NCBI GenBank assembly: GCA_037043235.1 | Contig: JAWRVZ010000182.1 | Location: 1 to 64,000 of the forward strand | Length of the DNA: 64,000 nucleotides | Direction: 5' to 3' | Source of the DNA: Rhodeus uyekii | Taxonomy: Eukaryota > Chordata > Actinopteri > Cypriniformes > Acheilognathidae | Part shown: positions 23,117 through 35,073 of the stretch, piece by piece | Layout: the number at the start of each line of letters is the position of its first letter | Numbering within the stretch: position 1 is the stretch's first letter | The notes under the pieces: model-generated | What the model saw: the letters and a program-made list of their open reading frames with translations, nothing else | Told to the model about the DNA's origin: nothing | Database searches by the model: none | Made by a program: the position numbers and the translations under genes

Positions 23117-24052
23117 CAGTAATACCTCGGTTTACGAGTTTAATCCGTTCCAAGAGCGAGCTCGTATCCCAAAATGCTCGTATCCCAAAACAATTTCCCC
23201 CATTAGAATGCATTAAAAATCAATTAATTCGTTCCACACGACCATAAATGCCCATTTTAAATATTTAGTTTTTATTTTACCCTATTAATTACAGTTAAAA
23301 TTATAACCATTAAGATCTCATATAAATACTCTTTAAACAGACAATTAAACTTTAGACAATTAAACTCTAAAAATACTTGACAATTTACTGTAACTCACTT
23401 TGAGCAGCGTCTGCTGGCATGAAGGAGATGAGAGACAGACGAGGGAGGGGGAAAACACAAAACCTGGATTCAAGTGCAAATGAGTGAATTTATTATAATA
23501 GTGCAGAAAACAAACAAAGTGATAATCCAGAGTGAAAGTTGTGGAACGGGACACGCGCGCGACCACCGCGAGCGCCGGGAGACTCGCGCGACACCACCGC
23601 GAGCGCCGGGAGACTCGCGCGACACCAACGCGAGCGCCGTGAGACTCGCGCGACACCAACGCGAGCGCCGGGAGACTCGCGCGACACCAACGCGAGCTCC
23701 AGAGTGGAGAGAAGTGAGAAGACAATTAATTCATGAACCCCATATATATTTCACTAAGTGAACAATAGAGGCTGAGAGAAGTTAAACTGCTGACAGAGCG
23801 AGGCTGAGAGAATGAATGCTTTAAGGGGTGATAAAGGGGTTGGGCCTGCGTGACTGTGTTATGAGAGCTTGTCATTAGGATATTTCCAGTAAAAATGGCC
23901 ATGAAGATTCAGAGCGTTAGGACAAAAATGCGCGTGGGTGAGGGAAAAATTTGCTCGCACTCCGATACAAAGCTCGTACACCGATTCAACCCTCCATGCT
24001 CGTACACCGATTTTCTCGTATACCAAGTCGCTCGTAAACCGAGGTACCACTG
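23117..24052. mobile_element. 936-bp MITE with pogo/Tigger-like ends and TA duplication
   Basis: It interrupts a U3 unit between the two bases of a TA that is duplicated (23,115-23,116 and 24,053-24,054). The ends are inverted: CAGTAATACCTCGGTTTACG at the left, and the right end reads CAGTGGTACCTCGGTTTACG on the opposite strand. Further inward lie iterated CTCGTA-containing motifs on both sides (for example GCTCGTACACCGATT twice near 23,970-24,012), typical of transposase binding sites. CAGT-type ends plus TA suggest the pogo/Tigger branch of Tc1/mariner. There is no transposase reading frame. Confidence 0.9.
23560..23705. repeat. 31-bp GC-rich minisatellite inside the MITE
   Basis: Four to five units of 31 bp containing GAGCGCCGGGAGACTCGCGC and then GACACCAACGC or a variant. 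It is far richer in GC and CpG than the AT-rich MITE around it. The arginine/alanine-rich open frames on both strands here follow from the repeat, because 31 bp shifts frame each unit. Confidence 0.85.
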
Positions 24053-24960
24053 TACTCACCTTTAACACGTGGATGCACCAATAGCTATAGTAAATGAAGA
24101 CCTAAGGGTGGTCACAATCAATTAGGAAGTCTGCTTCACTTAAGCCTAGATGGTTGTGAATACAGGGCTCCTTCAGGACGAGGTGCTGTAGCACAGGTCG
24201 ACCAAGAGTAAGAAGACAGATTTAGCCTTGCAACGACTTCTTTAACGGCTTTGTCTTACCTCTGTCCTGTCTTCCCCCTTTAAGGTGGTCTAGCGTTGAG
24301 ACAGATGTGGGGATTAAAGCTTCCAGGGAAACCCCAGCAGGGGACGAACCTAAGTTCCGGTTTAAAATCCTAAGTTCTTTTGTCAAACCTCGCTCACGTC
24401 TGTCTTGTGATTGTGTTTTGTGGCACCTTTGTAGAAAGCGATCATTGTCTTGCCCAAGACAAAATACCACATTAATGCAAAAAGATTAAATGTTTGCAGG
24501 AAGGTGATATTGTACCTCGGATAAAACGGCAGATGCAACAATCAGGTGTCATGGAAAAAGTGGGCCTGACACGGCTTCATTTCCAGGTCAGCCTTAGCAC
24601 GTTCCCTAAGGGCACAACCGATGTCAAGGTTCTGAAATGTCTACACGAAGAATCGTTTATGCACGTGTGAGGTTTCAGCTAAAAGATTTTCTACATTTCG
24701 CTTTAATGAGTAGACTACAAAGCATCAAATGCGTAGTAGTAATGCTCCGGGGAACTTCCACATTATGTATCGTTGCGCGTATTCCACATATCTTAACAAT
24801 AGGCTTCAAAGAGATTGTGGAAGTGCTTGTTGCTTTTGGCCCTGACATGTGCACTAAAACCTCACGGACACTTTAAAGCCCACAGAATTCAATTACGCAA
24901 AACCATTTCAGAGGAGAGGTGCATCGGAATGGAATTCCGATTAAGTGTCAAATGCAAGCT

Positions 24961-25174
24961 AAGACTGTATTTTCAGGGATCATTTTTATAGTACTTTGCT
25001 TGGAAATGTGTTTTGAAAGTGTTTGTCTCCCAAACCACGATGATGAGTCATGGTACTCCTTTCTGAGCGTGAATTTAGCACAGAGCAGCGACCCAGGTTC
25101 TGAGCTCTGTGTTGTTGATGAACGTTCTGTATTGGCTTCTTCAATGTGGAAGAAAGGGGTACGTTCTTAGTGGT
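24961..25174 (+). ncRNA. U3 snoRNA, diverged copy 9
   Basis: Full length. The rRNA-contact block is GATCATTTTTATAGT (a C to T change), box B GAGCGTGAA and box C TTGATGA are intact, and box D is CTTA. The following second U3 copy is truncated by the retroelement at 25,431. Confidence 0.72.
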
Positions 25175-25430
25175 CTTTTGGGTTTTCAGCCTTGTTTCAA
25201 ATTTGCATTTACATTTTTTGTAGAGCAAAATCTTGTAACATGGTCTGAGACTGTATATTGTGTGAGACAAAAGTATGAGGCTGAAAACATGCTTGTTCTG
25301 TAGTACAAGGTCGTCTGATACTGCCAGTTTTCTAAGTGCACCATCGGCAGCAAGCTCTTTGAATGCCGGTGTCAGAGACCGCCAGTCAGTGCGTGGGTTT
25401 TTCACGGGAAGTGAACTCTTGTGTTGTTGA

Positions 25431-26330
25431 ATCAGAATCAGAATCAGAATCAGAAAGAGCTTTATTGCCAAGTGAGTGCATTGCACACACAAGGAATTTT
25501 ATTTGATGCTTGAGCTTCCAGTGCACCTATATAACACAACATGAACAAACAAACAATCACTGAAAGAAAAACCTCAAACACCGAGGCGCGATATATGCGG
25601 CGCCAAAAACATACACAAGATTACAGAATGCAGTTTAGCAAACACACATAGCACAGTCTTGACATCCATGGAACATGTGGGCACATGATGGAATTTTTTT
25701 TGAATGGATTGGGAGGAGATAGATGAGGACAGGCAGACGGATGGATGGGGGGAGGGGGTGTGTGTTGTGAGAATGTGTGAATGTGTGAATGTAGCCAAAG
25801 CTTCCGATGTTTCCAAGCTCAGTTTCCATGTTTTTTGTCCTTGAAGGAGATAAGAGTGCATAGGAGATAGTAGACTGGCTGAGCAGGCTGGATTCCCAAC
25901 CGAGAGATAGGGACAAAGTTAGAGACATTAGGACAGGAAAATAATTTTTTTTTAATCCATTTTGATGGTCTTCAGTTATTTGTCCGGATCATAATCAATC
26001 AGTTCTGGTCCTCAGCACTCGACCGGTCGATGCAGTCCTCTAGTCATTTCGTCTAGCCTCACGGCCAGACCGGTTACTGTTCGTACAAGCACACCGACCT
26101 CACCACCAATGGAGATCATTCTTCCCTGCGTGTCCGCAGTCCGAACTGCGATGTTACGGCTCAGCTCCTCAATCTGTATCACTCTCCGATCTAGTTCCTT
26201 CAAACGGTTACCCACAGCACCGACGCGGTCCTTAATTTCCACAGACAGCAGCTGGGTGAATTTGCTCGCAGCTGTCTTACCAATCTTTCGATGGATCGGG
26301 GCAATCCCAAAGCCAAAGAATAGGATACAT
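25431..26330 (-). mobile_element. Unclassified short non-LTR-like retroelement with a small coiled-coil frame
   Basis: On the minus strand the 3' end is TTGGCAATAAAGCTCTTTCT followed by four TGATTC repeats, the form of a non-LTR retroelement tail. A 76-codon frame (26,242-26,012) encodes a heptad-rich, charged protein (VGAVGNRLKELDRRVIQIEE) that would form a coiled coil. I see no RT. The left end abuts a truncated U3 unit, and the right end near 26,331 abuts LINE-E with no clear target duplication. I think I have seen this tail in other fish sequences but cannot name the family. It could be a SINE-like passenger of a LINE or a truncated larger element. Confidence 0.55.
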
Positions 26331-27214
26331 GATGTGTGACCGTTTAGAGGTGTTGGAGAGAAGACGTGCGGCAGCGTTTTGTACCAATTGAAGGCGATTA
26401 AGCAGTGACATATTTAGTCCAGAGTAGAGGGCATTACAAGAGTCAATCCTTGAGCTGATGAAGGCATGAATTGGTTTTTCAAGATCAGCTCTGGGCAAAA
26501 AATGTTTGACCTTACTGAGTAGTCTTAGCTGATAAAAACTTGCCTTCACTACTGCACCAATCTGTTTATCAAATAGCAAATTTTTATCCAAGATAACACC
26601 CAGGTTACGCACAGTTGGAGCAAACTGAGGTGTTAGAGGGCCAAAGCTGTCCGCAGTGTTGGATAAATCCGGGATGAACATGATGTACTCAGTCTTTTCT
26701 TCATTTAAATGAAGAAAATTCTGGGAAAGCCACTGTTTGATGTCCTGAAGGCAATTGTGGAGAGGGTCCCATGCAGACCGATTACTCAGAATCACAGGAA
26801 GGTAGATCTGGAGGTCGTCTGCATAGAAATGGAAATGTACGTTGTGTCTGGAGATAAGTTGACCAAGTGGCAGCATGTAGAGTGAAAACAAAACAGGACC
26901 GAGAATGGAACCCTGTGGCACTCCAGATGACAAAGGAGCAACTGAGGAGGAAAATTCATTAAGCATAACTGAAAAAGTTCTGTTAGTAAGGTATGATAAG
27001 AACCGCTTTAGCACCGCCCCCTGCAAACCAGCAATATATTGAAGACGAGAGATGAGAATAGGATGATCCACAGTGTCAAATGTAGCGGTAAGGTCCAGTT
27101 AGACCAAAACCATAGAGCTTTTTCTGTCCAGTGCTTCCAGAATGTCGTTATGTACTCTCAGTAATGCCGATTCAGTGCTGTGCCTGGTCCTGAAACCAGA
27201 CTGGAATGTATCAC
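26331..27214 (-). pseudogene. LINE-E reverse transcriptase, C-terminal half
   Basis: On the minus strand the frame 27,284-27,099 gives QSGFRTRHSTESALLRVHND, with its first 23 codons belonging to the inserted LTR. The frame 27,071-26,277 then carries the palm domain with GVPQGSILGPVLFSLYML and the catalytic YADD, the thumb, and LQLVQNAAARLL. A frameshift or stop lies between 27,099 and 27,071 (the LVLLDLTATFD region). The last roughly 18 codons of the second frame come from the neighbouring retroelement. Dead copy. Confidence 0.85.
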
Positions 27215-29921
27215 TGTTACGACCCATAACCAAACCATAGCTCGTTGATTTTAATAGGACGAAGAATGGTGATGGACCGAACATATAAATAACCCACAGA
27301 CACTAGATGCGGTTTAAGACGCCCAAGCGCCTACTTTTACTTGATCAACAAAAGTGAATACAACGAAAGTCAACCAAAAAATTATTCAACAAACATAAAT
27401 AAATAAACAACAGTAAACTGGTAGCGTAGCTAAGGAAACAGACCCTTGCCTACACCTGTTCTTACCAGCAGTTCTTACCTGGCTCTCGATAAAAGAACAG
27501 GTGAGTCTTCCGGTTATCTGCTTCCCTCACTATTCTAACTAACTAACAAAACGTGAGCTAACAAACAAAAAAAAAACACTACCAGTTACTAAAAATAAGA
27601 ACAAATATAGCTGCAAGCAGCAATGACCGGGGTTCAAACGTAGCAGGACCATCTGAGCTGTCATGACTGTTTGTGGTCAATCTGACTAGTTATCCTAATG
27701 TGCACAGTTCTGTGAAGTTTCTACTTTGTGCAAACAATGTATAGACATCTTTCAAAGATGTTCAGAATGAGAAGATCAAATGATATTAATATTGTGAGCT
27801 GAACATCTGAACTGTTATGTCGGTGTATGTCAATCTGACTTGTTCTCCACATAAACAGAGCTTTATGAAGTTTCTAGTTTGTGTAAACGATATATATACA
27901 CATGTTAACCATTTTTTCAGTATGGAAAAATCTATCAAATGATATTAATATTACGTGCATGTGTTTAACACCATAAGTCATGTCCTCTGAACTGTTATGT
28001 CAGTCTATGTCAATTTGACTTGTTCTCCACATAAAAAAGTTCCTAGCCTGATGGTGCCTCTGTTGGACAAAAGTAGTATTACAGCTTTTCTAAGATTTTA
28101 AAATAAAGATCGTTTATAATTTATTGTGAGCCCTATGAGCATCAGAAATACATGAAACCCGACACATTTCTTCAAAATGACTTGTTCTTAACATGTTCAC
28201 AGTTTTGTGACGTTTCCTTTGTGGACAAAACTAGTATTACAGCTTTTCTAAGATTTTAAAATATAGAGTGTTTATAATTTATTGTGAGCCCTATGAGCAT
28301 CAGAAATACATGAAACCCAACACATTTCTTCAAAATGACTTGTTCTTAACATTTACACAGTTTTGTGAAGTTTCTTGTTTGTGGACAAGATATATAGACA
28401 TTTTAATCACAATAGACCAAATCAGAAATATATGAAAAATTGTATCTGCTGAACGGTTTAACTGATCGAAATTCTTTGAATAACTTTTTGCCTTGAGTGT
28501 CCCTAGATGATGAGTGTGAATTTTCAAGCCAATCGTATTGACGGCCTATGACTAGTTCGAAAAATTTTAATTTTCTAAAATCTCCAATATTTCACAAACA
28601 ATTTGATGGACAGCAGTGGTTCTTGAGGCAAAGTTGTTCAGTATGAGGAGATCTATCAGATGATATCAATATTTTGTGGATGCGTGAAACACCACGTGAG
28701 TAGAGACGCAAAAAACTCGTTAGCGCCAACTAGTGTCCGATTTTCTTCAAAATTCTGACAGACCACTAGGGCCATGAGTCAAACACGCCCATCGAGTTTC
28801 GTTCCGATCGACCTTCGTTAAGCTAGTCTAATTGATGCTCAAAGTTCATTGGCCGATGACGGTCATGTTTTTTGAGATACACCAAGATCCTCATAGACCA
28901 TCATGGACCCTTGGACAAAGACCGTGCATGACAAGTTTCAGAACAATCAGACAAACATGTGACCCTGTACAGGTGATTTAGTGTTTTTTTCACAATATAG
29001 CGCCACCAAGTGGTCAACTGGCCCAGTTTTTTTGGTGTGACCACAAAATGACCTTATACATGACTATGTGAAGTTTGTTGAGATTATCTCTTTGCGTTCC
29101 AGAGTTATTACGATTTTAGCAAAAGTGTCTCCGCACTATGCGAACGTTTTAGCGTGTTGTTGCAAGCCTGAATCACCGATCGAAATTATTTGAATAACTT
29201 TTGGTCATGAGAGTCTCTAGATGATATGTGTGAAGTTTCACGTTATTTGGACAAACGGCCTATGAGGAGTTCGAAAAAAGTTTTTTTCAGAAAATTCAAA
29301 ATGGCGGAAAATTTTTATGGGCGGAAATGAAATCGGAGATATACATTTTTTAAGTCTTGAGCCAAGGATTCCAGGGATATAAGACACTTGAGTGTACGAC
29401 AAACTGTCTATGAGTTATTAGCAATTTAGGTATTTTGATCGCTGTAGCGCCACCTATTGGCCAATCGGGGTCATATTTTGATACGTTCTCCCCAAATTGA
29501 GACCTACCTTCTGGCCAACTTTCAAGTCTCTAGACATTACGGTTTGGTCTGCACGATAAGAAGTACGGCAGAATAATAATAATAATAATAAAAATCTTAA
29601 CAATTACAATAGGTTTTCAACGCTTCGCGTTTGAACCCCTAATAACGAATAACAAGAAATACAGAACTTCTCAAAAGATCAACATAAAGACAACTAAACT
29701 AGAAGCAACAAAAAGGCGAAACTCTCAAGGTGCAGAGAGAGCGGCGTCGAGAGACGATGGGCCAAAGATGGAGAAAGAGTGAGACGCGCCATCATTGTCT
29801 CAACCGACGGCTTTATATCCGGAGTCACTGATGACGTCACGGCATTCCGATAATAGGGGGTTTCCCCTCTCAAGGCCACCTGCAGGCTCAAAATAAAAAT
29901 TACAAAGAGACCAACATAACA
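27215..29921. mobile_element. Solo-LTR-like element inside LINE-E
   Basis: It begins TGTTACGACC and ends ACATAACA, LTR-style TG...CA ends with a short inverted repeat. TCAC follows the LINE on the left (27,211-27,214) and precedes it on the right (29,923-29,926), a 4- to 5-bp duplication. Removing it restores an unbroken LINE-E frame across the junction (NSIG then DTFQSGF). It has a TATA-like AACATATAAATAACC at 27,279-27,293. Without the inner insertion it is about 670 bp. No gag or pol is seen, so I read it as a solo LTR or an LTR-like non-autonomous element. Confidence 0.6.
27606..29642. mobile_element. 2-kb non-autonomous repeat nested in the LTR-like element
   Basis: It starts TAGCTGCAAGCAGCAATGAC with GGGGTTCAAACG just inside. 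It ends AACGCTTCGCGTTTGAACCC, so GGGGTTCAAACG is inverted at the two ends. AT-rich between, no coding frame. Includes CAAAATGGCGGAAA and GCGCCACC-type stretches and an AAT microsatellite (29,573-29,590). About 158 bp is tandemly duplicated (28,066-28,220 and 28,224-28,380). I recognise the terminal motif as an abundant fish repeat but cannot assign a superfamily. Borders are accurate only to a few bases. Confidence 0.6.
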
Positions 29922-29926
29922 CTCAC

Positions 29927-30215
29927 CAATGCTGTTCAATTGGAGATGAGCCTGGAGCTGGGCATAAACAAGCTTCTCCATCAACTTAGACATAAATTAC
30001 AGGTGAGAAATAGGGCAGAAGTTGGATCGTATGGTGGGATCAAGGTTGGGTTTTTTGAGCAACGGTCTAATAATGGCATGTTTGAGAGCTGTAGGAACAG
30101 TACCCAAAATAAGACAGCTGTTTATGAAGGAGACAAGGCAGGGACCAATGATGTCAACAGCCTCCTTCAGAATCCTTGCAGGAACAGCATCTAAAGGGCA
30201 GGTGGTAGGGTTCAA
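29927..30215 (-). pseudogene. LINE-E reverse transcriptase, N-terminal part
   Basis: Minus-strand RT fingers region: TTCPLDAVPARILKEAVDII, GTVPTALKHAIIRPLLKKPN, then in another frame MSKLMEKLVYAQLQAHLQLN. It continues across the LTR-like insertion into QSGFRTRHSTE at 27,200. A frameshift or stop lies near 29,995. Upstream LINE sequence is cut off by the L2-B tail. Confidence 0.82.
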
Positions 30216-30872
30216 CTCGAGGACAGCTTTGTTGAGGTCAAGTCAAGTCAAGTCACCTTTATTTATATAGCGCTTTTTACAATGTAGATTGTTTCAAAGC
30301 AGCTTTACAGGAAAAACAATACAAACAAAGTTTGTTTGGCTGAACAGAAGCCCCAAAAGAGCAGGTGAATCAATACAATTGATGAATTTTAAGTGTTAAG
30401 TTTCCCCAACTGAGCAAGCCATAGGCGACAGCGGCAAGGAACCAAAACTCCGGCAGGTGACGTAACGAATGAAGAATAGAATGGAGAAAAAACCTTGGGA
30501 GAAACCAGGCTCAGTCGGGGGACCAGTTCTCCTCTGGCCAACAGCCAAACAGTGCATGATTATTATACAACAATTCAAGTCCAATATGAAGTCCAATTTT
30601 GTCCGGTTAGAGATGGGTTCATGATCGTCACAGGGGAGGATCTAGTAGAGTCACGGTCTCCGCAGACACCCCAGGGCAGTGCTGTGCTCGTGTCCAGGTG
30701 CAGGTCCTTCATCTGATCTGGGTACGGCCCGGATCCAGCTGACCACGGTAACCTCGGAATAAACATAGACCAATATCAGCGTAGATGCCATTCTTCTTCT
30801 GATGTATCGAGTACATCAGGTGTTATGGGAATGTTCCCGGTTCCGGCTTATCTAAATTATGCAGCCTAACAA

Positions 30873-31479
30873 TCATTTTACATGATTTGGATTAAAAATA
30901 TATGTATAATATGTTATGTGTATGCCAGGTTGAAGAGGTGTTTTTAGTCTACATTTAAACTGACAGAGCGTGTCTGCTTCCCGAACTGTAATAGGAAGAC
31001 TGTTCCAGAGTTTAGGAGCTAAATAGGAAAAGGATCGACCGCCAGCAGTTGACTTTGATATTCTAGGTATTATAAGCTGGTTAGTATTTTGGGATCGCAA
31101 TAGACGTGGACTATAATATGTTAAGAGATCGCTCAAGTACTGTGGAGCTAAACCATTTAATGCTTTGTAAGTAATTAGCAAGATTTTAAAATGTATTCGG
31201 TGTTTAATAGGAAGCCAGTGCAGGTTTGACAGAACTGGGCTAATATGCTCATACTTCCTGGTTCTAGTAAGAACTCGAGCTGCTGCCTTTTGGACCAGCT
31301 GGAATTTGTTTATTAAGCGTGCAGGGCAACCACCCAGTAGAGCATTACAATAATCTAGCCTTGAACTCATGAACGCATGAACTAACTTTTCCGCATTTGT
31401 CTTAGAGAGCATATGTCGCAATATAGATATATTTTTAAGATGGAAGAATGCCGTTTTACAGATGCTAGAAACATGGCTT
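30873..31479 (-). pseudogene. L2-B ORF2 C-terminal fragment
   Basis: Encodes the RT thumb and C-terminus as in L2-A (LVHAFMSSRLDYCNALLGGC, HWLPIKHRIHFKILL). Joined directly at 31,479 to sequence from far upstream, so the palm motifs (FDTIDH, PQGSVLG, YADD) are absent. About 1 kb of coding sequence is missing compared with L2-A. Confidence 0.85.
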
Positions 31480-32784
31480 CAAAATATTTAATTCAGGGAA
31501 TATTGTAGTAGACGGTTGCATGGTTATAATTTTCTCTCTAATATTATGAATTTTGCAAGTAAAGAAGTCCATGAAGTCATTAGTGCTGTGCTGATTTAAA
31601 GCATCTGGGGTTGAGGCTTTATTTCTTGTTAATTTAGTAACTGTATCAAATAAATACCTAGAGTTGTATTTGTTTTCTTCTAAGAGGGTAGAAAAGTAAG
31701 TAGATGTAGCTGATCTTAAGGCCTTTCTGAATGCAATAGAGCTGTCTTTCCATGAAATGCGAAAAACCTCTAGCTTAGTTTTTTTCCAGCTCCGCTCCAT
31801 TTTTCTGGCTGCTCTCTTGAGGGCCCGGGTGTGCTCGTTGTACCACGGTGTTGGACTATTTTCTTTAATCTTTTTTAAGCGTAACGGAGCAACAGTGTCT
31901 AAAGTGCTGGAAAAGAGAGAGTTTATAATTTCTGTTGCAACATCAAGTTCTTCTAGGCAATCTGGGATGTTAAGTAGATGAAACTGATCAGGAAGATTGT
32001 TTATAAAGCTATCTATTGTGTTAGGAGTGATAGTTCTACTATATTTATAACAGGGAGTTAGTTTTTCGACTTTGGCTAAAGGTAATCTACACGCAACTAA
32101 GTAATGATCTGAGATGTCATCGCTCTGCTGCAGAATTTGAACAGTATCAACATTGATCCCATATGACAATATTAGATCTAAAGTATGATTACTAGAATGA
32201 GTGGGTCCTGATACATGTTGTGTAACTCCAATAGAGTTTAAAATGTCTCTAAATGCCAATCCCAATGCGTCTGTTTCATTATCTACATGGATATTAAAAT
32301 CACAGACAATTATGACTTTATCTGAGGACATTACTAATTCTGAGAGAAAATCAGCAAATTCTTTGATAAAGTCTGTATGGTAACCTGGTGCCCTGTATAG
32401 AATAGCCAGCACAAAAGTTAAACAGGAATTATTACTTGCACTAGATAATTTTACATTAAGGACCATCACTTCAAAAGAATTATATTTCAAATTAGACCTT
32501 TGAGCAGTACTGATCGTGTTACTATAAATTACAGCAACACCTCCTCCTTTACCTTTCAGACGAGGCTCATGTTTATAACAGTAATCTTGAGGGGTGGACT
32601 CATTTAAAGTAATATAATCGTCTGGTTTTAGCCAAGTTTCTGTCAAACACAGCACATGTAGTTTATGATCTGTAATCATATCATTTACAATAAGTGCTTT
32701 TGAGGAAAGGGATCGTATATTCAGTAACCCAAGCTTTATCATTTGTTCATTTGTTATATCCGTTCTTAGTTGTTTGTAAATCAA
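31480..32784 (-). pseudogene. L2-B ORF2 endonuclease and linker
   Basis: An open frame of about 439 codons carrying the APE-like endonuclease (LNIRSLSSKALIVNDM, LTETWL, DFNIHVD, DDISDHYLV) and the linker with NEHTRALKRAARKMERSW. The GDFN motif reads CDFN, losing the glycine seen in L2-A. It runs into unrelated frame after the deletion near 31,480. No active RT could be made from this copy. Confidence 0.88.
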
Positions 32785-33444
32785 TTAAATTTTTACTCTT
32801 AAACGGTTTTGAGAGATTTTTGTATTTGCTAATTCGGGGAACAGACACAATCTCTATAGGATGATATCTAGGTGAAAGAGTCTCTATGTGTTGGAATTTA
32901 TCTGACCTCTGTGACGTGAGACAGCTAGCAGATGGTCGGTTTAGCCAGTGTGTCTGCTTCCTGACCTGGGCCCCAGTTAGTCAAGGTTTAGCTCTAAGAC
33001 TATATGCCAAATTACTAGAGAGAAGAGCGGCACCATCCCAGGTGGGATGAATACCATCTCTTTTCAACAGGTCAGGTCTGCCCCAAAAACTTTTCCAATT
33101 GTCTATAAACCTATGTTATTCTGCGGGCACCACTTAGACATCCAGCCATTGAGTGAGGATAATCTGCTAAGCATCTCATCACTCCTGCGCATAGGAAGAG
33201 GGCCAGAGCAAATTACGGTGCCTGACATCGTACTTGCGAGTTCACACACCTCTTTAATATTAGTTTTAGGGATCTCCGACTGGCGAAGTCGGAGTAATAG
33301 AATCGCCAATCACTAGGGCACTTTCAACAGGTTTCTCAGTGGGTGAAAAAGTCGAAAAGTGTTTTTTTGAACCGCGATTATGCCGTCTCACAGTCACCCA
33401 GTTGCCCTACTGCACGGGCTCTACAGCCGGAACCGAACAATGTA

Positions 33445-35073
33445 GGGGAGAATGGGGTAATGTGAGACATCGGGTAATGTGAGACACCCCCTGTATCTAG
33501 GCAACGGAACACATTTGTGGTCATATGACCTTTATGTTTTCAAGCCCCTCTCATTTCCCCTTGGCCAGGAAGGAGTGGACCCCATGGTGCTGTGTTAAGC
33601 ATGTTTTTTTCACAAAAATATGTTTTTTGCATGTAAAAGTAAATTTTCTTGCTATCCACTTAATCAACTGTTGTGCCGAAGCAAATTGATTCAGGTAAAA
33701 AAACATATATCGTACATGTTGATGAACTACCAACATATAAAACCATGTGATGATGCTAGCTGAAGATTATCCTAAATTGCTAAGAGAGATCTTTTTTTTT
33801 ATAAAAGGTGACGGTGGGGTAAAGTGAGACAAATGCCGTGGGGTAAAGTGAGACATGAGGTACATTATATATCTTTTATTTTTAATGTCATAAACATTGT
33901 AGAAAAGCCATCATGCCAAGACAATACACCAGGAAGACAACCTGGGGCAAAACGCCCGTCAAGGAGATGGAGAGTGCCGCCGCTGAGGTCAAGGAAAGAA
34001 AGAAGTCTATAAGTCTATGGGAATGCCACACCTCCTATGTTTATCTTCCCCAGAGTGAAGTTTAAGCACCTCCAGGAGCCAAAGGTACCCATGCTGTTAA
34101 TCCTGGATGATTTTAAGGCTCACATCTCATTTAAGGCAGTAGAAATAGCAAAGAGCAACAACATTGTTCTGCTCATCCTCCCACCCCACTCATCCCATCG
34201 TATGCAGCCTCTCGACGTGACTGTGTTTGGCCCTTTCAAGACCCAATACAGCCGAGCTCTTCATGGGTGGATAAGATCCAACCCTGGCAAAACAGTCTCG
34301 ATATACTAGATTGCAGAACTTTTGAATGAGACCTTCATGTCAGCAGTGACGCCATGCAACATCACTGCTGGATTTAGGTCCTCTGGGATTTTCCCATATA
34401 ATCGAGAAATTTTCCCTGATGAAGCGGTTGCACCATCCATGGTGTCAGACCGGCCAAACCCTGAGCTTCAGCCTGCCATTGCAGATAATCCGAATGGTCC
34501 ACCCCCTGCAGATGAACCCCCCGCAGCAGATAATGCACTTGCTGATGCTAATAGCACATCCACATGGATGTACCTCGTGTTCCCAGCCGACCTGTCTCCT
34601 TGTCATACCCTACCAACCCCAGAACACAAACCAAACGAAAGCGTGTGAAGACAACCATCCTAACTGATGAAGAATCTGAGAATTCTCTCAGTTTGAATTG
34701 AAGCAAATTTGAATTGAATTGAAAAGGCTTATAAAGAAAGATAAAAGAAACTGTCAAGGAAAAGCAAAAAAATAGCAAAGTTGTGTTGTTATGGTAGTTT
34801 CAGAGTGGAAATAGTAAGTGGTTCACTTTACCCCCTTGATTTTTCTGGTCTGTCTCAGTTTACCCCTTAGCTGGCGTAAAGTGAGACACAAGACCACTTT
34901 TTTTAAAACACTCATATTTTCACTAACCTTCGTCCTAAATGCATTCTGATAATTTCAATTGCTAGGAAACATCCTGAATTTATGGGAAATATGTCAATTT
35001 TATTGATATATAATTTTAGCTTGCTTAGAGGGGAGCAAATGTAAAAAATTTCTCACTTTACCCCATTCTCCCC
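33445..35073 (+). mobile_element. Pogo-like transposon, internally deleted, in L2-B ORF1
   Basis: Inserted with a TA duplication (33,443-33,444 and 35,074-35,075). The terminal inverted repeats are GGGGAGAATGGGGTAATGTG at the left, and GGGGAGAATGGGGTAAAGTG read inward from the right. The motif GGGGTAAAGTGAGAC is iterated inside both ends (33,471; 33,814; 33,838; and inverted near 34,825, 34,857 and 35,052). It carries a broken pogo-type transposase. Length is 1,629 bp. Confidence 0.9.
33913..34648 (+). pseudogene. Pogo-type DDE transposase remnant
   Basis: An N-terminal piece beginning MPRQYTRKTTWGK at 33,913 resembles the start of the pogo helix-turn-helix region. It runs straight into the C-terminal half of the DDE domain (NATPPMFIFPRVKFK, then LLILDDFKAHIS with the second catalytic D and LPPHSSHRMQPLDVTVFGPF with the third). 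The DNA-binding region and the first catalytic Asp are missing. After a stop near 34,309 the C-terminus continues at 34,322 with ITAGFRSSGIFPYNREIFPD. A deletion derivative mobilisable only in trans. Confidence 0.85.

Larger units (their letters stand above)
22088..25430 (+). repeat. U3 array resumes: rest of unit 8 and truncated unit 9
   Basis: The array resumes at the exact base where L2-A split unit 8. It carries a MITE at 23,117-24,052, starts the next unit at 24,392 and breaks off at 25,430 inside the second U3-like copy, where a retroelement tail begins. These units are more diverged than the main array: substitutions are scattered and a small deletion near 25,276 removes the start of the second U3 copy. 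Greater divergence near an interruption is expected where exchange with the homogenised array is reduced (inference). Confidence 0.9.
26331..30236 (-). mobile_element. LINE-E: L2/CR1-group LINE fragment split by an LTR-like element
   Basis: The LINE parts are 26,331-27,214 and 29,927-30,236; everything between is a later insertion. It lacks both ends: the 3' side stops in the RT C-terminal region at the unclassified retroelement, and the 5' side ends at the L2-B tail at 30,237. It is a different family from L2-A/B/C, with RT motifs FQSGFRTRHSTESALLRVHN, GVPQGSILGPVLFSLYML and FYADDLQIYL. Confidence 0.85.
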
